From positions 496,001 to 560,000 of the forward strand of contig NZ_CAAJGK010000052.1 of assembly GCF_900996245.1 (NCBI RefSeq): 64,000 nucleotides of DNA. Direction: 5' to 3'. The notes beneath the pieces were generated by a model. It was not told the origin of the DNA and did no database searches. It saw only the letters and a program-made list of their open reading frames with translations. Shown in pieces: positions 52,964 to 63,317 of this stretch. Positions within the stretch are counted from its first letter, which is position 1, and every line of letters starts with the position of its first letter. Position numbers and translations under genes: made by a program. Origin of the DNA: Paraburkholderia sp. BCC1886. GTDB lineage: Bacteria; Pseudomonadota; Gammaproteobacteria; Burkholderiales; Burkholderiaceae.

Positions 52964-53389
52964 ATGCCATCCCTGATGAATATTTTCGGTGTCGCGGGCT
53001 CCGCGATGTCCGCGCAATCGCAGCGGCTGAACGTGACGGCGTCCAATCTCGCCAACGCGGACAGCACCACCGGGCCGGACGGTCAGCCGTACAAGGCCAA
53101 GCAGGTCGTGTTCGCGGTGAGTCCGCTCGGCGGCGCGCGTTCGGGCTCGGGCCAGCAGGTCGGCGGCGTGCAGGTCACCGGCGTGGTCGACGACCCGACG
53201 CCGATGAAGACCGCCTACGACCCCGGCAATCCGGCAGCCAATCCGGACGGCTACGTCACGCTGCCCAACGTCGACCCGGTGCAGGAAATGGTCAACATGA
53301 TTTCGGCCTCGCGCTCGTACCAGGCCAACGTCGAGACCCTGAACACCGCCAAAACACTGATGCTGAAAACGCTCACGATCGGAACCTGA
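52964..53389 (+). CDS. flgC: Flagellar proximal rod protein FlgC
   Basis: A 141-residue rod protein: [80 protein letters not shown] and [15 protein letters not shown] are all typical of FlgC. It lies 77 nt after flgB with its own AGGAGAG. Confidence 0.98.
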   Translation: MPSLMNIFGVAGSAMSAQSQRLNVTASNLANADSTTGPDGQPYKAKQVVFAVSPLGGARSGSGQQVGGVQVTGVVDDPTPMKTAYDPGNPAANPDGYVTLPNVDPVQEMVNMISASRSYQANVETLNTAKTLMLKTLTIGT

Positions 53390-53399
53390 GGAGAGCTCC

Positions 53400-54131
53400 T
53401 TGACCACCAACACCACCATCGGCAGCAGCGGCACAGGCGTGTCGCAAACGCTGCTCGATACCATGAACGGCACCGCCAGTGCATCGGGCTCGAGCAGCGC
53501 GACGAGTTCGACGAGCAGCACCTCGGGAACCTCGGCGTCCGATCTGCAGAGTACGTTCCTCGCCCTGCTGGTCGCGCAGATGAAGAACCAGGACCCGACC
53601 AACCCGATGGACAGCTCGCAGATGACTTCGCAGCTGGCCGAGATCAACACGGTGTCGGGTATCAGCCAGTTGAACACCACGTTGAGCTCGCTCGCGACGC
53701 AACTGTCGTCGGGCCAGCAGTCGCAAGCCGCGCTGCTGATCGGCTCGACCGTGCTCGCGCCGGGCAGCTCGATTTCGGTCGCAAGCGGCAAGGCCAGCTC
53801 GTTCGGCGTGCAGCTCGCGAACTCGGTGAGCGATCTGCAGGTGGTGGTGAAGAACTCGGCGGGCTCGATCGTCAACACGCTCGATCTCGGCGCGCAGTCG
53901 GCCGGCACGGTGCCGGTGGGCTGGACGCCGACCGATTCGGCCGGCAACACGCTGCCCGACGGCACCTACACGATCAGCGCGGTCGGCACGATCAACGGTC
54001 AGCAGGCCACGGCAACCACGCTCGCGGGCGCGACGGTGCAAAGCGTCGTCATGCAGTCGAGCGGCACGCCGGGCCTCGTGCTGTCCAACGGCACGACGGT
54101 CGGGCTGACCAGCGTCGCCGCCATCCTCTGA
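53400..54131 (+). CDS. flgD: Flagellar hook scaffold protein FlgD
   Basis: A 243-residue hook cap. The N-terminal scaffold block is FLALLVAQMKNQDPTNPMDS followed by SQMTSQLAEINTVSGISQLN; the C-terminal Ig-like domain contains LIGSTVLAPGSSISV, GWTPTDSAGNTLPDGTYTIS and ends with SNGTTVGLTSVAAIL. The start is TTG 53400 behind GAGGAGAGC, 10 nt after flgC. Confidence 0.96.
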   Translation: MTTNTTIGSSGTGVSQTLLDTMNGTASASGSSSATSSTSSTSGTSASDLQSTFLALLVAQMKNQDPTNPMDSSQMTSQLAEINTVSGISQLNTTLSSLATQLSSGQQSQAALLIGSTVLAPGSSISVASGKASSFGVQLANSVSDLQVVVKNSAGSIVNTLDLGAQSAGTVPVGWTPTDSAGNTLPDGTYTISAVGTINGQQATATTLAGATVQSVVMQSSGTPGLVLSNGTTVGLTSVAAIL

Positions 54132-54174
54132 TTCAGATTCAGTCAGTCAAGACTTTCCAGATACGGAGACCGTC

Positions 54175-55680
54175 ATGGGTTACCAAACAGGTTTGAGTGG
54201 TCTGTCGGCAGCGTCGAGCGACCTCGATGTGATCGGCAACAACATCGCCAACGCGAACACCGTGGGCTTCAAGAGCGGCGCCGCGCAGTTCGCCGACATG
54301 TACGCGAATTCGGTGGCGACCGCGGTGAACAACCAGGTCGGCATCGGCACGCAGCTCTCCGAGGTGCAGCAGCAGTTTTCGCAGGGCACGATTACCAGCA
54401 CGAATCAGGCGCTCGACGTCGCGATCAACGGCAACGGTTTCTTCCAGATGTCGGATAACGGTTCGCTGGTGTACTCGCGCAACGGCGTGTTCCAGCTCGA
54501 CAAGAACGGCTACATCACCAACGCGCAGGGCCTGCAACTGATGGGCTACGGCGCGACCTCGTCGGGCGTGGTGAACACCGCGCAAACCGTGCCGCTGCAG
54601 GTGCCGACCACCAACATCGCACCGCAACCGACGACCAAGATCGCCGCGACGCTGAACCTGAATGCGCAGGACGGCCTGATGCTCGGCACGCCGACGGTGA
54701 CCGCCGGCAAGACCAACACCGGTTCGCTGACGACCACCGGCGCGACCATCACCAACACGGCGTCGGGCACCAACACCGACGACTACACGGTCAGCTTCAC
54801 GGGCGGCAACTACACCGTCACCGACAACACGCTCGGCACCTCGACGTCGGGCACGTATTCGGCCGGCACCGCGATTTCGCTCGGCAACGGCCAGACCATC
54901 TCGTTCTCGGGCACACCCGCGGACGGCGACAGCTACGCCGTCGCGCCCGCGCCGATCGCGTTCAACCAGAACAGCTCGACCACCTACAACTACTCGACCA
55001 GCACGACGGTGTACGACTCGCTGGGCGGCTCGCAAGCGGTCAACATGTATTTCGCCAAGACCTCGGCGGGAACGTGGGACGTGTACGCGGGCACCTCGAG
55101 CAGCACCGCGCAACTGGTCGGCACGGCGACGTTCAACACGTCGGGCACGCTGACCGGCACGACCAACGCGGACGGCTCGGCTACCTCGACGCCGTACGCG
55201 TTCAACTTCACGATTCCGAACACCGACGGCTCGTCGACGCCGCAACCGCTGACGCTGAACATCGCGGGCACCACGCAATACGGCGGCAAGGACGGCGTGA
55301 ACTCGCTGCAACCCGACGGCTATGCCGCCGGCACGCTGACGAGCTTCACCATCGGCACCGACGGCACGCTGACCGGCAACTATTCGAATCAGCAAACGGC
55401 GTCGCTCGGCCAGATCGCGCTCGCGAACTTCGCGAACCAGAACGGTCTCGTGAATCTCGGCAACAACGAATTCCAGCAAACCCAGGCATCGGGCGTCGCG
55501 CAGATTTCGGTGCCGGGCGCGACCAACCACGGCACGCTGCAAGGCGGTGCGGTGGAAAACTCGAACGTCGACCTGACGAGCGAACTGGTGAACCTGATTA
55601 CCGCGCAGCGCAACTATCAGGCGAACGCGCAGACGATCAAGACCCAGCAGACCGTCGACCAGACCCTGATCAACCTGTAA
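54175..55680 (+). CDS. flgE: Flagellar hook protein FlgE
   Basis: A 501-residue hook subunit. N-terminus MGYQTGLSGLSAASSDLDVI and GNNIANANTVGFKSGAAQFA; FlgE D2-type region with TYNYSTSTTVYDSLGGSQAV; C-terminus ASLGQIALANFANQNGLVNL, ENSNVDLTSELVNLITAQRN, YQANAQTIKTQQTVDQTLIN. It is longer than E. coli FlgE (402 residues) because of a Thr/Ser/Gly-rich middle domain (about 190-300) that also contains Flagellin-like GNYTVTDNTLG. Confidence 0.97.
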   Translation: MGYQTGLSGLSAASSDLDVIGNNIANANTVGFKSGAAQFADMYANSVATAVNNQVGIGTQLSEVQQQFSQGTITSTNQALDVAINGNGFFQMSDNGSLVYSRNGVFQLDKNGYITNAQGLQLMGYGATSSGVVNTAQTVPLQVPTTNIAPQPTTKIAATLNLNAQDGLMLGTPTVTAGKTNTGSLTTTGATITNTASGTNTDDYTVSFTGGNYTVTDNTLGTSTSGTYSAGTAISLGNGQTISFSGTPADGDSYAVAPAPIAFNQNSSTTYNYSTSTTVYDSLGGSQAVNMYFAKTSAGTWDVYAGTSSSTAQLVGTATFNTSGTLTGTTNADGSATSTPYAFNFTIPNTDGSSTPQPLTLNIAGTTQYGGKDGVNSLQPDGYAAGTLTSFTIGTDGTLTGNYSNQQTASLGQIALANFANQNGLVNLGNNEFQQTQASGVAQISVPGATNHGTLQGGAVENSNVDLTSELVNLITAQRNYQANAQTIKTQQTVDQTLINL

Positions 55681-55699
55681 GCGAGCGGGACTTCCCATC

Positions 55700-56458
55700 A
55701 TGGATCGGCTCATCTACACCGCAATGTCGGGCAGCACGCAAGCGCTCGAACAGCAGGCCATCGTCGCGAACAACCTGGCCAACGCATCGACCACCGGGTT
55801 CCGCGCGCAACTGGCGACGTTTCGTGCCGTGCCGATGTCGTTCGGCGACGGCAGCACGGTGAACGACGACACCACGCGCACCTTCGTGCTGTCGTCGACG
55901 CCGGGCGCCGACTACACGCCGGGGCCGATCCAGCAGACCGGCAATCCGCTCGACGTGGCGATTCAGGGACCGGGCTGGCTGTCGGTGCAAACCGCCGACG
56001 GCAACGAGGCGTACACGCGCGCGGGCAACCTGCACGTGGACGAAAACGGGCAACTCGTGAACGGCACCAACCAGGTGGTGCTCGGCAACGGCGGTCCGAT
56101 TTCGGTGCCCCCGGGCGCGGAGATCACGATCGGCAAGGACGGCACGGTGAGCGCGCTCACGCCGGGCGATCCGCCGACCGCGGTGGTGATGGTGGACCAG
56201 TTGAAGCTGGTCAATCCGGACCCGCAAAGCATGACGCGCGGCGACGACGGCCTGTTTCGCGCCGGCGACGGCAACCCCGTCGACGCCGATCCGACCGTCA
56301 CGGTGGCGCCCGCGTCGCTCGAAGGCAGCAACGTGAATCCGGTCAGCGCGATGGTCGCGATGATCACCAATGCGCGGCAGTTCCAGATGCAGACCAAGCT
56401 GCTGGAAAACGCCGACAAGAACGACCAGTCGGCCAACCAGCTGCTCAGCTTTAGCTAA
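55700..56458 (+). CDS. flgF: Flagellar rod protein FlgF
   Basis: A 252-residue proximal rod protein: [60 protein letters not shown], and the C-terminal [23 protein letters not shown] 55700, 19 nt after flgE. Confidence 0.97.
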   Translation: MDRLIYTAMSGSTQALEQQAIVANNLANASTTGFRAQLATFRAVPMSFGDGSTVNDDTTRTFVLSSTPGADYTPGPIQQTGNPLDVAIQGPGWLSVQTADGNEAYTRAGNLHVDENGQLVNGTNQVVLGNGGPISVPPGAEITIGKDGTVSALTPGDPPTAVVMVDQLKLVNPDPQSMTRGDDGLFRAGDGNPVDADPTVTVAPASLEGSNVNPVSAMVAMITNARQFQMQTKLLENADKNDQSANQLLSFS

Positions 56459-56469
56459 AGGAAAAGAAT

Positions 56470-57258
56470 ATGAACCGCTCACTCTACATCGCCGCCACCG
56501 GCATGAATGCGCAACAGGCGCAAATGGACGTGATCTCGAACAACCTCGCGAACGTCAGCACCAACGGCTTCAAGGGCTCGCGCGCGGTGTTCGAGGACCT
56601 GCTGTATCAGACCGTGCGTCAGCCGGGCGCGAACTCGACGCAGAGCACGGAATTGCCGTCTGGCATCCAGCTCGGCACCGGCGTGCAACAGGTCGCCACC
56701 GAGCGTCTGTACACCCAGGGCAATCTGCAGCAGACCGGCAATTCGAAAGACGTCGCGATCAACGGGCAGGGCTTTTTCCAGGTGCAGATGCCCGACGGCA
56801 CCACGGCCTACACGCGCGACGGTTCGTTCCAGACCAACGCGCAGGGGCAACTCGTGACGTCGAGCGGTTATCAGATCGTGCCGGCCATCACCATCCCGAA
56901 CAACGCGACCTCGCTCACCATCGGCAGCGACGGTTCGGTGTCGATCACCGTGGCCGGTTCGTCGAACACGCAGCAACTCGGCACGATGCAGGTCGCGACC
57001 TTCATCAACCCGGCCGGTCTCGATGCGAAGGGCGAAAACCTGTTCGCCGAAACCGCTTCGTCGGGTGCGCCCAACGTCGCCCAACCCGGCCTGAACGGCG
57101 CCGGCACGCTGAACCAGGGCTACGTCGAAGCTTCGAACGTGAATGTGGTGCAGGAACTGGTCAACATGATCCAGACGCAGCGCGCTTATGAAATCAACAG
57201 CAAGGCCGTGACGACTTCCGACCAGATGCTGCAAACCCTCAGCCAGATGCAGGTTTGA
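56470..57258 (+). CDS. flgG: Flagellar distal rod protein FlgG
   Basis: A 262-residue distal rod subunit: [80 protein letters not shown], ending [20 protein letters not shown] and [20 protein letters not shown]. 11 nt after flgF with AAAGGAAAAG ahead of the ATG. Confidence 0.98.
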   Translation: MNRSLYIAATGMNAQQAQMDVISNNLANVSTNGFKGSRAVFEDLLYQTVRQPGANSTQSTELPSGIQLGTGVQQVATERLYTQGNLQQTGNSKDVAINGQGFFQVQMPDGTTAYTRDGSFQTNAQGQLVTSSGYQIVPAITIPNNATSLTIGSDGSVSITVAGSSNTQQLGTMQVATFINPAGLDAKGENLFAETASSGAPNVAQPGLNGAGTLNQGYVEASNVNVVQELVNMIQTQRAYEINSKAVTTSDQMLQTLSQMQV

Positions 57259-57287
57259 GGGAACTGGAATAACAGGCGGTCATCAAG

Positions 57288-57986
57288 ATGTCGCACTCTT
57301 CACGTCACCCGGTTCATTCGCGCACCGCACAGGCGCTCGTGCAACTCACGTTGCTCGCGGCGCTGGGCGGCTGCGGTCTGGTGCCCAAACAGCCGATCAC
57401 GCAGCAGCCGATGACGGCCGTGCCGCCGATGCCGCCGCAAGCGCAATCGGCGGGCTCGATCTACAACCCGGGTTACGCGGGCCGGCCGTTGTTCGAAGAT
57501 CAACGGCCGCGCAACGTCGGCGACATCCTGACCATCGTGATTCAGGAAAACGTCAACGCGACGAAGTCCTCGGGCGCCAATGCGAACCGTTCGGGCAGTA
57601 CCAGTTTCAACGTGCCGACCGCCGGTTTTCTCGGCGGTCTGTTCGGCAAGACGAATCTGAACGCGACCGGCGCCAATGTATTCAGCGGTACCGGCGGCGC
57701 GAATGCGTCGAATACCTTTAACGGCACGATTACCGTCACCGTGACCGGCGTGCTGCCGAACGGCAACCTGATGGTGAGCGGCGAGAAGCAGATGCTGATC
57801 AACCAGGGCAACGAGTTCGTGCGCTTTTCCGGGGTCGTCAATCCGAACACGATTTCGAGCCTGAATGCGGTGTACTCCACGCAGGTGGCCGACGCCAAGA
57901 TCGAATACTCCGCGAAGGGCTATCTCGACGAAGCCGAGAACATGGGCTGGCTGCAACGCTTCTTCCTCAACGTGTCGCCGTGGTGA
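57288..57986 (+). CDS. flgH: Flagellar L-ring lipoprotein FlgH
   Basis: A 232-residue outer-membrane lipoprotein (lipobox LGGC, Cys29). The body shows [80 protein letters not shown] and ends with [12 protein letters not shown]. It forms the L ring in the outer membrane. Its TGA overlaps the flgI start as TGATG. Confidence 0.97.
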   Translation: MSHSSRHPVHSRTAQALVQLTLLAALGGCGLVPKQPITQQPMTAVPPMPPQAQSAGSIYNPGYAGRPLFEDQRPRNVGDILTIVIQENVNATKSSGANANRSGSTSFNVPTAGFLGGLFGKTNLNATGANVFSGTGGANASNTFNGTITVTVTGVLPNGNLMVSGEKQMLINQGNEFVRFSGVVNPNTISSLNAVYSTQVADAKIEYSAKGYLDEAENMGWLQRFFLNVSPW

Positions 57987-59152
57987 TGATCATGCGTAAC
58001 GTCATCTCCTCTATCGGTCGCGTTCTGGCATTCGTTGCGCTGGTCGGCGCCGCCTTGCCCGCAGCCACGCCGGCTCACGCCGAACGCCTGAAAGACCTCG
58101 TGCAGATTCAGGGCGTGCGCGACAACCCGCTGATCGGCTACGGCCTCGTGGTCGGCCTCGACGGCACCGGCGACCAGACCACGCAAACGCCGTTCACCAC
58201 GCAGACGCTCGCCAACATGCTGGCGAACCTCGGGATCTCGATCAACAACCAGGCGGCCGGCTCCAGCAGCTCGTCGTCGTCGCTGTCGAACATCCAGTTG
58301 AAGAACGTCGCCGCGGTGATGGTGACGGCGGTGTTGCCGCCGTTCGCGCGTCCCGGCGAACAGCTCGACGTGACCGTGTCGTCGCTCGGTAACGCCAAGA
58401 GCCTGCGCGGCGGCACGCTGCTGCTCACGCCGCTCAAGGGCGCCGACGGTCAGGTGTATGCGCTCGGCCAGGGCAGTCTCGCGGTCGGCGGCGCCGGCGC
58501 GAGCGCGAACGGCAGCAAGGTGCAGGTCAACTCGCTGGCGGCCGGCCGGATTACCGGCGGCGCGATCGTCGAGCGCAGCGTGCCGACCTCGGTGTCGCAA
58601 GGCGGCACGATGCAGCTCGAGCTGAACGAGATGGACTACGACACGACGCAGCGCGTGGTGGCGGCGGTCAACAACGCGTTCGGCAGCGGCACGGCGACCG
58701 CGCTCGACGGCCGCACGATCCAGTTGCGCGCGCCGGCCGATTCCGAACAGCAGGTCGCGTTCATGGCGCAACTGCAGAACCTCGACGTGCATCCGGCGCA
58801 GGCGGCGGCCAAGGTCATCCTGAACGCCCGCACCGGTTCGATCGTGATGAACCAGATGGTGACGTTGCAAAGCTGCGCGGTGGCGCACGGCAACCTGTCG
58901 GTCGTGATCAACACGCAGCCGGTGGTGAGCCAGCCGGGTGCGTTCTCGAACGGCCAGACCGTCGCGGCCCGCCAGTCGCAGATTCAGATGAAGCAGGACA
59001 ACGGCGCGCTCAAACTCGTCACTGCCGGCGCGAATCTCGCCGAAGTGGTGAAGGCGCTCAATGCACTCGGTGCGACGCCCGCGGATCTGATGTCGATCCT
59101 GCAGGCCATGAAGGCGGCGGGCGCGTTGCGCGCCGACCTGGAAATCATCTAA
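57986..59152 (+). CDS. flgI: Flagellar P-ring protein FlgI
   Basis: A 388-residue periplasmic ring protein with a signal peptide (cleavage near AHA-ERL). Blocks: [100 protein letters not shown] and [23 protein letters not shown] 57986 overlaps the flgH stop; in-frame GTG codons upstream (57980, 57983) and ATG 57992 are alternatives. Confidence 0.97.
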   Translation: MIMRNVISSIGRVLAFVALVGAALPAATPAHAERLKDLVQIQGVRDNPLIGYGLVVGLDGTGDQTTQTPFTTQTLANMLANLGISINNQAAGSSSSSSSLSNIQLKNVAAVMVTAVLPPFARPGEQLDVTVSSLGNAKSLRGGTLLLTPLKGADGQVYALGQGSLAVGGAGASANGSKVQVNSLAAGRITGGAIVERSVPTSVSQGGTMQLELNEMDYDTTQRVVAAVNNAFGSGTATALDGRTIQLRAPADSEQQVAFMAQLQNLDVHPAQAAAKVILNARTGSIVMNQMVTLQSCAVAHGNLSVVINTQPVVSQPGAFSNGQTVAARQSQIQMKQDNGALKLVTAGANLAEVVKALNALGATPADLMSILQAMKAAGALRADLEII

Positions 59153-59164
59153 GGAAGACACGGG

Positions 59165-60178
59165 ATGAATTCGGACACGACCAACTCCACCGCTTCGGCG
59201 AACGACCTCACCCAGCGCTTTGCGCTCGACGTGCAGGGTTTCGGCAAGCTCAGCGCGCAGGCCAAGGCCTCGCCGCAAGCCGGTATGAAGATGGCCGCGC
59301 AGCAGTTCGACGCGGTGTTCACGCAAATGATGCTGAAGAGCATGCGCGACGCGACCCCGCAGGACGGTCCGTTCGATTCGCACGACAGCGCCACCTTCAC
59401 GTCGATGATGGACCAGCAACTGTCGCAGCAGATGTCGCAGAAGGGCATCGGCGTCGCCGACGCGATGCTCAAGCAGATGATGCGCAATCAGGGCCTGCAG
59501 GTCGGCGGCGCGTCGGGTGGCGCGGGTGCCTCCGGCGGCCTCGTCGGCATGGCGAACGCGCTCGGCGGCGGCAGCGGCAGCGGCGGCGACGAAGGTCAGA
59601 CCGCGGCGCTCAACGCGCTGGCCAAGGCCTACGGCAACAAGCAGGCGAACGGCCAGTTGGCGATGGGTCACGGCTACTCGGCCAACAGCGCGTTGACGCC
59701 GCCGCTCAAAGGCGACGGCAGCTCGCCGAAAGTCGATGCGTTCGTCGACAAGCTCGCCGCGCCCGCACAGGCCGCGAGTTCCGCGACGGGCATTCCGGCG
59801 CGCTTCATCATCGGCCAGGCGGCGCTCGAATCGGGCTGGGGCAAGAGCGAGATCAAGAAGGCCGACGGGTCGACCAGTCACAACGTGTTCGGCATCAAGG
59901 CGAGCAGCGACTGGACCGGCAAGACCGTGTCGACCGTCACGACCGAATACGTGCACGGCAAGCCACAGCGGGTCGTCGAAAAATTCCGCGCCTACGACTC
60001 GTACGAAGACGCGATGACCGACTACGCGAGTCTGCTCAAGGGCAACCCGCGTTACGCCCAGGTGATCAATTCGGCGCACGACGTGAACGGTTTCGCCAAC
60101 GGCATGCAGCGCGCCGGTTACGCGACCGACCCGCACTACGCAAAGAAGCTGATGTCGATCATGCAGAAGATGGGCTGA
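59165..60178 (+). CDS. flgJ: Flagellar rod assembly protein/muramidase FlgJ
   Basis: A 337-residue two-domain protein. N-terminal rod-capping domain: MKMAAQQFDAVFTQMMLKSM and ATFTSMMDQQLSQQMSQKGI. A Gly-rich linker (115-145) leads to the C-terminal glucosaminidase/muramidase: FIIGQAALESGWGKSEIKKA (catalytic Glu222), SHNVFGIKASSDWTGKTVST, KFRAYDSYEDAMTDYASLLK and YATDPHYAKKLMSIMQ. It opens the peptidoglycan for the growing rod. ATG 59165 lies 12 nt after flgI; a GGCGGC/GCCGCC hairpin follows the stop. Confidence 0.97.
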   Translation: MNSDTTNSTASANDLTQRFALDVQGFGKLSAQAKASPQAGMKMAAQQFDAVFTQMMLKSMRDATPQDGPFDSHDSATFTSMMDQQLSQQMSQKGIGVADAMLKQMMRNQGLQVGGASGGAGASGGLVGMANALGGGSGSGGDEGQTAALNALAKAYGNKQANGQLAMGHGYSANSALTPPLKGDGSSPKVDAFVDKLAAPAQAASSATGIPARFIIGQAALESGWGKSEIKKADGSTSHNVFGIKASSDWTGKTVSTVTTEYVHGKPQRVVEKFRAYDSYEDAMTDYASLLKGNPRYAQVINSAHDVNGFANGMQRAGYATDPHYAKKLMSIMQKMG

Positions 60179-60228
60179 GGGTTGGCGGCCGGTCGAGCCG
60201 CCTGACGCAGGAGAATTCGTGTGCGGTT

Positions 60229-60252
60229 TTAAACGTTTAAGGGAAATATTTC
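60229..60252. promoter_or_regulatory. Two AT-rich palindromes upstream of the ycgR promoter
   Basis: TTAAACGTTTAA (60229-60240) and GAAATATTTC (60243-60252) are perfect palindromes placed next to each other, 12 nt before the sigma-28 -35 element. Binding partner unknown. Confidence 0.5.
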
Positions 60253-60263
60253 ACGCGCGCCCC

Positions 60264-60290
60264 TAAACTTTGGCCGGGTCTTGCCGCTAA
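60264..60290 (+). promoter_or_regulatory. Sigma-28 (FliA) promoter of ycgR
   Basis: TAAACTTT, 11 nt, GCCGCTAA: close to TAAAGTTT-N11-GCCGATAA. It implies a start of transcription near 60298. Confidence 0.85.
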
Positions 60291-60427
60291 TCACAGTTAG
60301 ACCCCATGCCGGAAAGCGTTGTACTGTCCGGTTGATTGCGCGTGCTGCGGCTTCGATGAAGACCGCGCGAAAGCCCCGGCAGGAGCCCTGGCACGCGCCC
60401 GCAAGCACACGCATACCGGCAAGCTCA

Positions 60428-61201
60428 ATGGATATGAACCAGTCGATCGGCCAGACCGCAGCGCCCGGCCAGCCGCAGGCACAGAACAACGAAGAGGCGC
60501 ACGATTTCGGTCGCCGCAACCCGCTCGAAATCGGCGTGCAGTTGCGCAACCTCGTGAACCGGGGAGATTTCCTCACCGCCCAGTACGCGGGCGGGCAGCT
60601 GGTCACCCGCCTGCTCGACGTGGACGTGCGCGGCCGGACCTTCACGTTCGACTGGGGTGCGCTGTCCGAGCAGAACAAAGGTTTGCTCGACGCGCCGCGT
60701 TGCCAGTTTCACGCCGCGCCCGAGGGTGTGCGCGTGGAGTTCGCGACCGGCGCGCCGCGCGAAACCCGCTTCGAGGGACTGCCGGCTTTCGAGGCGGATT
60801 TCCCCGAGGTGCTGTTTTACGTGCAACGGCGCGAGTACTTCCGCGTGAACGCGCCGATTCTCGATCCGTACATCTGCACGGGCCGGTTCCCGGAAGGCGA
60901 CACGTTCCGTTTCGAAGTGCACGACCTGTCGCTGGGTGGTGTCGGCATGCGGACCGCGAGCGAGCGGGTCGCCGAATTGCCGATGGGCACGCGTCTGATG
61001 GATTGCGAGCTTGCGCTCGGCGCGCTGGGTCGCCTCGCGCTCGATCTGCAACTGGTGTCGCACCGGTCGATTGCGTTGCCGAACGGCACGCAGCGGTATC
61101 AACTGGGTTTCCGTTTTCTGACGTTGCCGGGCAACGCGGAGAACACGTTGCAAAGGCTGATTACGCAGCTCGAAATGAAACGCCGCTCGCTGGTCCGGTG
61201 A
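60428..61201 (+). CDS. ycgR: YcgR-type flagellar brake protein (c-di-GMP binding, PilZ)
   Basis: A 257-residue two-domain protein. YcgR_N (PilZN) domain: RNPLEIGVQLRNLVNRGDFL, TFTFDWGALSEQNKGLLD. The PilZ domain has both c-di-GMP motifs: QRREYFRVNAP (RxxxR) and VHDLSLGGVGM (D/NxSxxG). When c-di-GMP rises it binds the motor and slows swimming. ATG 60428 (MDMNQSIG) was chosen because it precedes the YcgR_N domain closely; ATG 60356 is also possible downstream of the promoter. It lies between flgJ and flgK and is run by its own sigma-28 promoter. Confidence 0.92.
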   Translation: MDMNQSIGQTAAPGQPQAQNNEEAHDFGRRNPLEIGVQLRNLVNRGDFLTAQYAGGQLVTRLLDVDVRGRTFTFDWGALSEQNKGLLDAPRCQFHAAPEGVRVEFATGAPRETRFEGLPAFEADFPEVLFYVQRREYFRVNAPILDPYICTGRFPEGDTFRFEVHDLSLGGVGMRTASERVAELPMGTRLMDCELALGALGRLALDLQLVSHRSIALPNGTQRYQLGFRFLTLPGNAENTLQRLITQLEMKRRSLVR

Positions 61202-61246
61202 GAAGTCAAAACGCCGCAGCCGTGCGGAACACGTATCGCGATGGCC

Positions 61247-61273
61247 TCAATTTTTGCTGTCCGGGGCCGTTAA
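61247..61273 (+). promoter_or_regulatory. Sigma-28 (FliA) promoter of flgKL
   Basis: TCAATTTT, 11 nt, GCCGTTAA, 57 nt before flgK. It matches the fliC site (TCAAGTTT, GCCGTCAA) in style. Confidence 0.85.
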
Positions 61274-61330
61274 ACAGACTGTTCAAGTAACGCGGCGGCA
61301 TGTGTCATGTGTCGCCCTTCAGGATGACGC

Positions 61331-63307
61331 ATGTCCAGCTCTCTCATCAATCTCGGCCTTAGTGGACTGAACGCGGCGCAGTGGGGTCTCACCACGACCG
61401 GTCAGAACATCAGCAATGCTTCCACGCCGGGTTACACGATCGAAACGCCGGTGTATGCGGAATCCGGCGGCCAGTACACCGGCTCCGGCTATCTGCCCTC
61501 GGGCGTCTCGACCGTCACCGTGCAGCGCCAGTACAGCCAGTACCTGACCACCGAGCTGAACAACGCGACGTCGTCGAGCAGTTCGCTGTCGACGTACAAC
61601 ACGATGATCACGCAACTGAACAACCTGGTCGGCAGCCCGACCGCGGGGATTTCGAGCGCGATCACCAGCTACTTCACCGGTTTGCAGAACGTCGCGAACA
61701 GTCCGTCCGATCTGGCCACGCGTCAGACCGCGGTGAGCGGCGCGCAGACGCTGGCGGACCAGATCAACGCCGCCGGTCAGCAATACGACGCGTTGCGTCA
61801 GAGCGTGAACACGCAGCTCACCAACACCGTTTCGCAGATCAACACCTACACCCAGCAGATCGCCCAGTTGAACGGCCAGATCGGCGCGGCCAGCACGCAA
61901 GGTCAGCCGCCGAACCAGTTGCTCGATCAGCGCGATCAGGCCGTGGCGAACCTGTCGCAACTGGTCGGCGTGCAGGTGGTCGACAGCAACGGTAGCTATA
62001 GCGTGTTCATGAGCAACGGCCAGCCGCTCGTCTCGTCGAACAACAGCTACAACCTCGGCACCGCGACGTCGTCGGGCGACAGCAGCGAACTCACCGTGCA
62101 ATACCTCGGCCAGGCCGGCGCGAATCCGGCGCAGACGCCGCAAGATCTGCCCGACAGCAATATTTCCGGCGGCACGCTCGGCGGTCTGGTTTCGTTCCGC
62201 AGCCAGACGCTCGATCCGGCCGAAGCGCAACTCGGCGCGATCGCCGTGAGCTTCGCCTCGCAGGTGAACGCGCAGAATTCACTGGGCATCACGCTGAACG
62301 GCAGCAAGGGTGGCGCGCTCTTCACCGTCGGCACGCCGACCGTCTATGCGAACACCAAAAATACCGGCAGCGCCGAGCTGAACGTCTCGTTCGCCGATTC
62401 GACCCAGCCGACTACCGGCGATTACACGCTGGCTTTCAACGGCACCACCTACACGCTCACCGACAATTCGACCGGGAGCGTGGTGGGTTCCGCCACCGAT
62501 CTCTCCAAACCGATCGACGGTCTGCAGTTTTCGACCACCGGCACGATGAACGCCGGCGATTCGTTCACGGTCGAGCCGACGCGCGGCGCGCTGAACAGTT
62601 TCGCCACGGCGACCACGGCTGCTTCGGCCATCGCCGCCGCGGGTCCCGTGCTCGGTGCGGCGACCTCGACCAACACCGGCACCGGCACGATTTCGTCGGG
62701 CTCGGTCACGGCCGGCTACACCATGCCGAGTTCGACCACCACGCTCAAATACGACGGCACCGGCTTGTCCGGTTTCCCGGCGGGTTCGACGGTGACGGTG
62801 GCGGGTACGCCGCCGACCAGCTATCCGATTACGGATGCGACGACCGTGGTGCCGTATTCGGCGAACACGGGTGCGTCGCTCACGATCAACAACAGCACTG
62901 CCGGTCAGATGAACGGCGTGTCGGTGACGATCAGCGGCTCGCCTGCGACCGGCGACACCTTCACCATCGGCCCGAACACCGGCGCGACGAGCGACGGCCG
63001 CAATGCGCTGGCGCTGTCGAATCTGTCGACGGCGAAGTCGCTGGCAGGCGGCACCGTGACGTTGACGGGCGCCTACGCGAACTACGTCAACCAGGTCGGC
63101 AACCAGACCAATCAGGTGCAGACGTCGGCGACCGCGCAGGCTTCGCTCGTGACGCAGATCACCGCCGCGCAGCAATCGGTGTCGGGCGTGAACATCAACG
63201 AAGAAGCAGCCAATCTGCTTCAGTACCAGCAGTTGTATCAGGCGAACAGCAAGGTCATCCAGACCGCGCAGACACTGTTCCAGACGATACTCGGCATCTT
63301 CCAGTGA
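61331..63307 (+). CDS. flgK: Flagellar hook-filament junction protein FlgK (HAP1)
   Basis: A 658-residue junction protein. N-terminus SSLINLGLSGLNAAQWGLTT, GQNISNASTPGYTIETPVYA; HAP1 block TISQINTYTQQIAQLNGQIG-like, QLLDQRDQAVANLSQLVGVQ, VVDSNGSYSVFMSNGQPLVS; C-terminus SGVNINEEAANLLQYQQLYQ, ANSKVIQTAQTLFQTILGIF. The middle (about 330-560) is enlarged and Thr/Ser/Gly-rich. flgL starts 10 nt after its stop. Confidence 0.97.
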   Translation: MSSSLINLGLSGLNAAQWGLTTTGQNISNASTPGYTIETPVYAESGGQYTGSGYLPSGVSTVTVQRQYSQYLTTELNNATSSSSSLSTYNTMITQLNNLVGSPTAGISSAITSYFTGLQNVANSPSDLATRQTAVSGAQTLADQINAAGQQYDALRQSVNTQLTNTVSQINTYTQQIAQLNGQIGAASTQGQPPNQLLDQRDQAVANLSQLVGVQVVDSNGSYSVFMSNGQPLVSSNNSYNLGTATSSGDSSELTVQYLGQAGANPAQTPQDLPDSNISGGTLGGLVSFRSQTLDPAEAQLGAIAVSFASQVNAQNSLGITLNGSKGGALFTVGTPTVYANTKNTGSAELNVSFADSTQPTTGDYTLAFNGTTYTLTDNSTGSVVGSATDLSKPIDGLQFSTTGTMNAGDSFTVEPTRGALNSFATATTAASAIAAAGPVLGAATSTNTGTGTISSGSVTAGYTMPSSTTTLKYDGTGLSGFPAGSTVTVAGTPPTSYPITDATTVVPYSANTGASLTINNSTAGQMNGVSVTISGSPATGDTFTIGPNTGATSDGRNALALSNLSTAKSLAGGTVTLTGAYANYVNQVGNQTNQVQTSATAQASLVTQITAAQQSVSGVNINEEAANLLQYQQLYQANSKVIQTAQTLFQTILGIFQ

Positions 63308-63317
63308 GGCGTTGACC

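Noticed and set aside
57920-60136. 738-codon open frame antisense to flgI-flgJ
   Set aside because: Antisense artefact without features.
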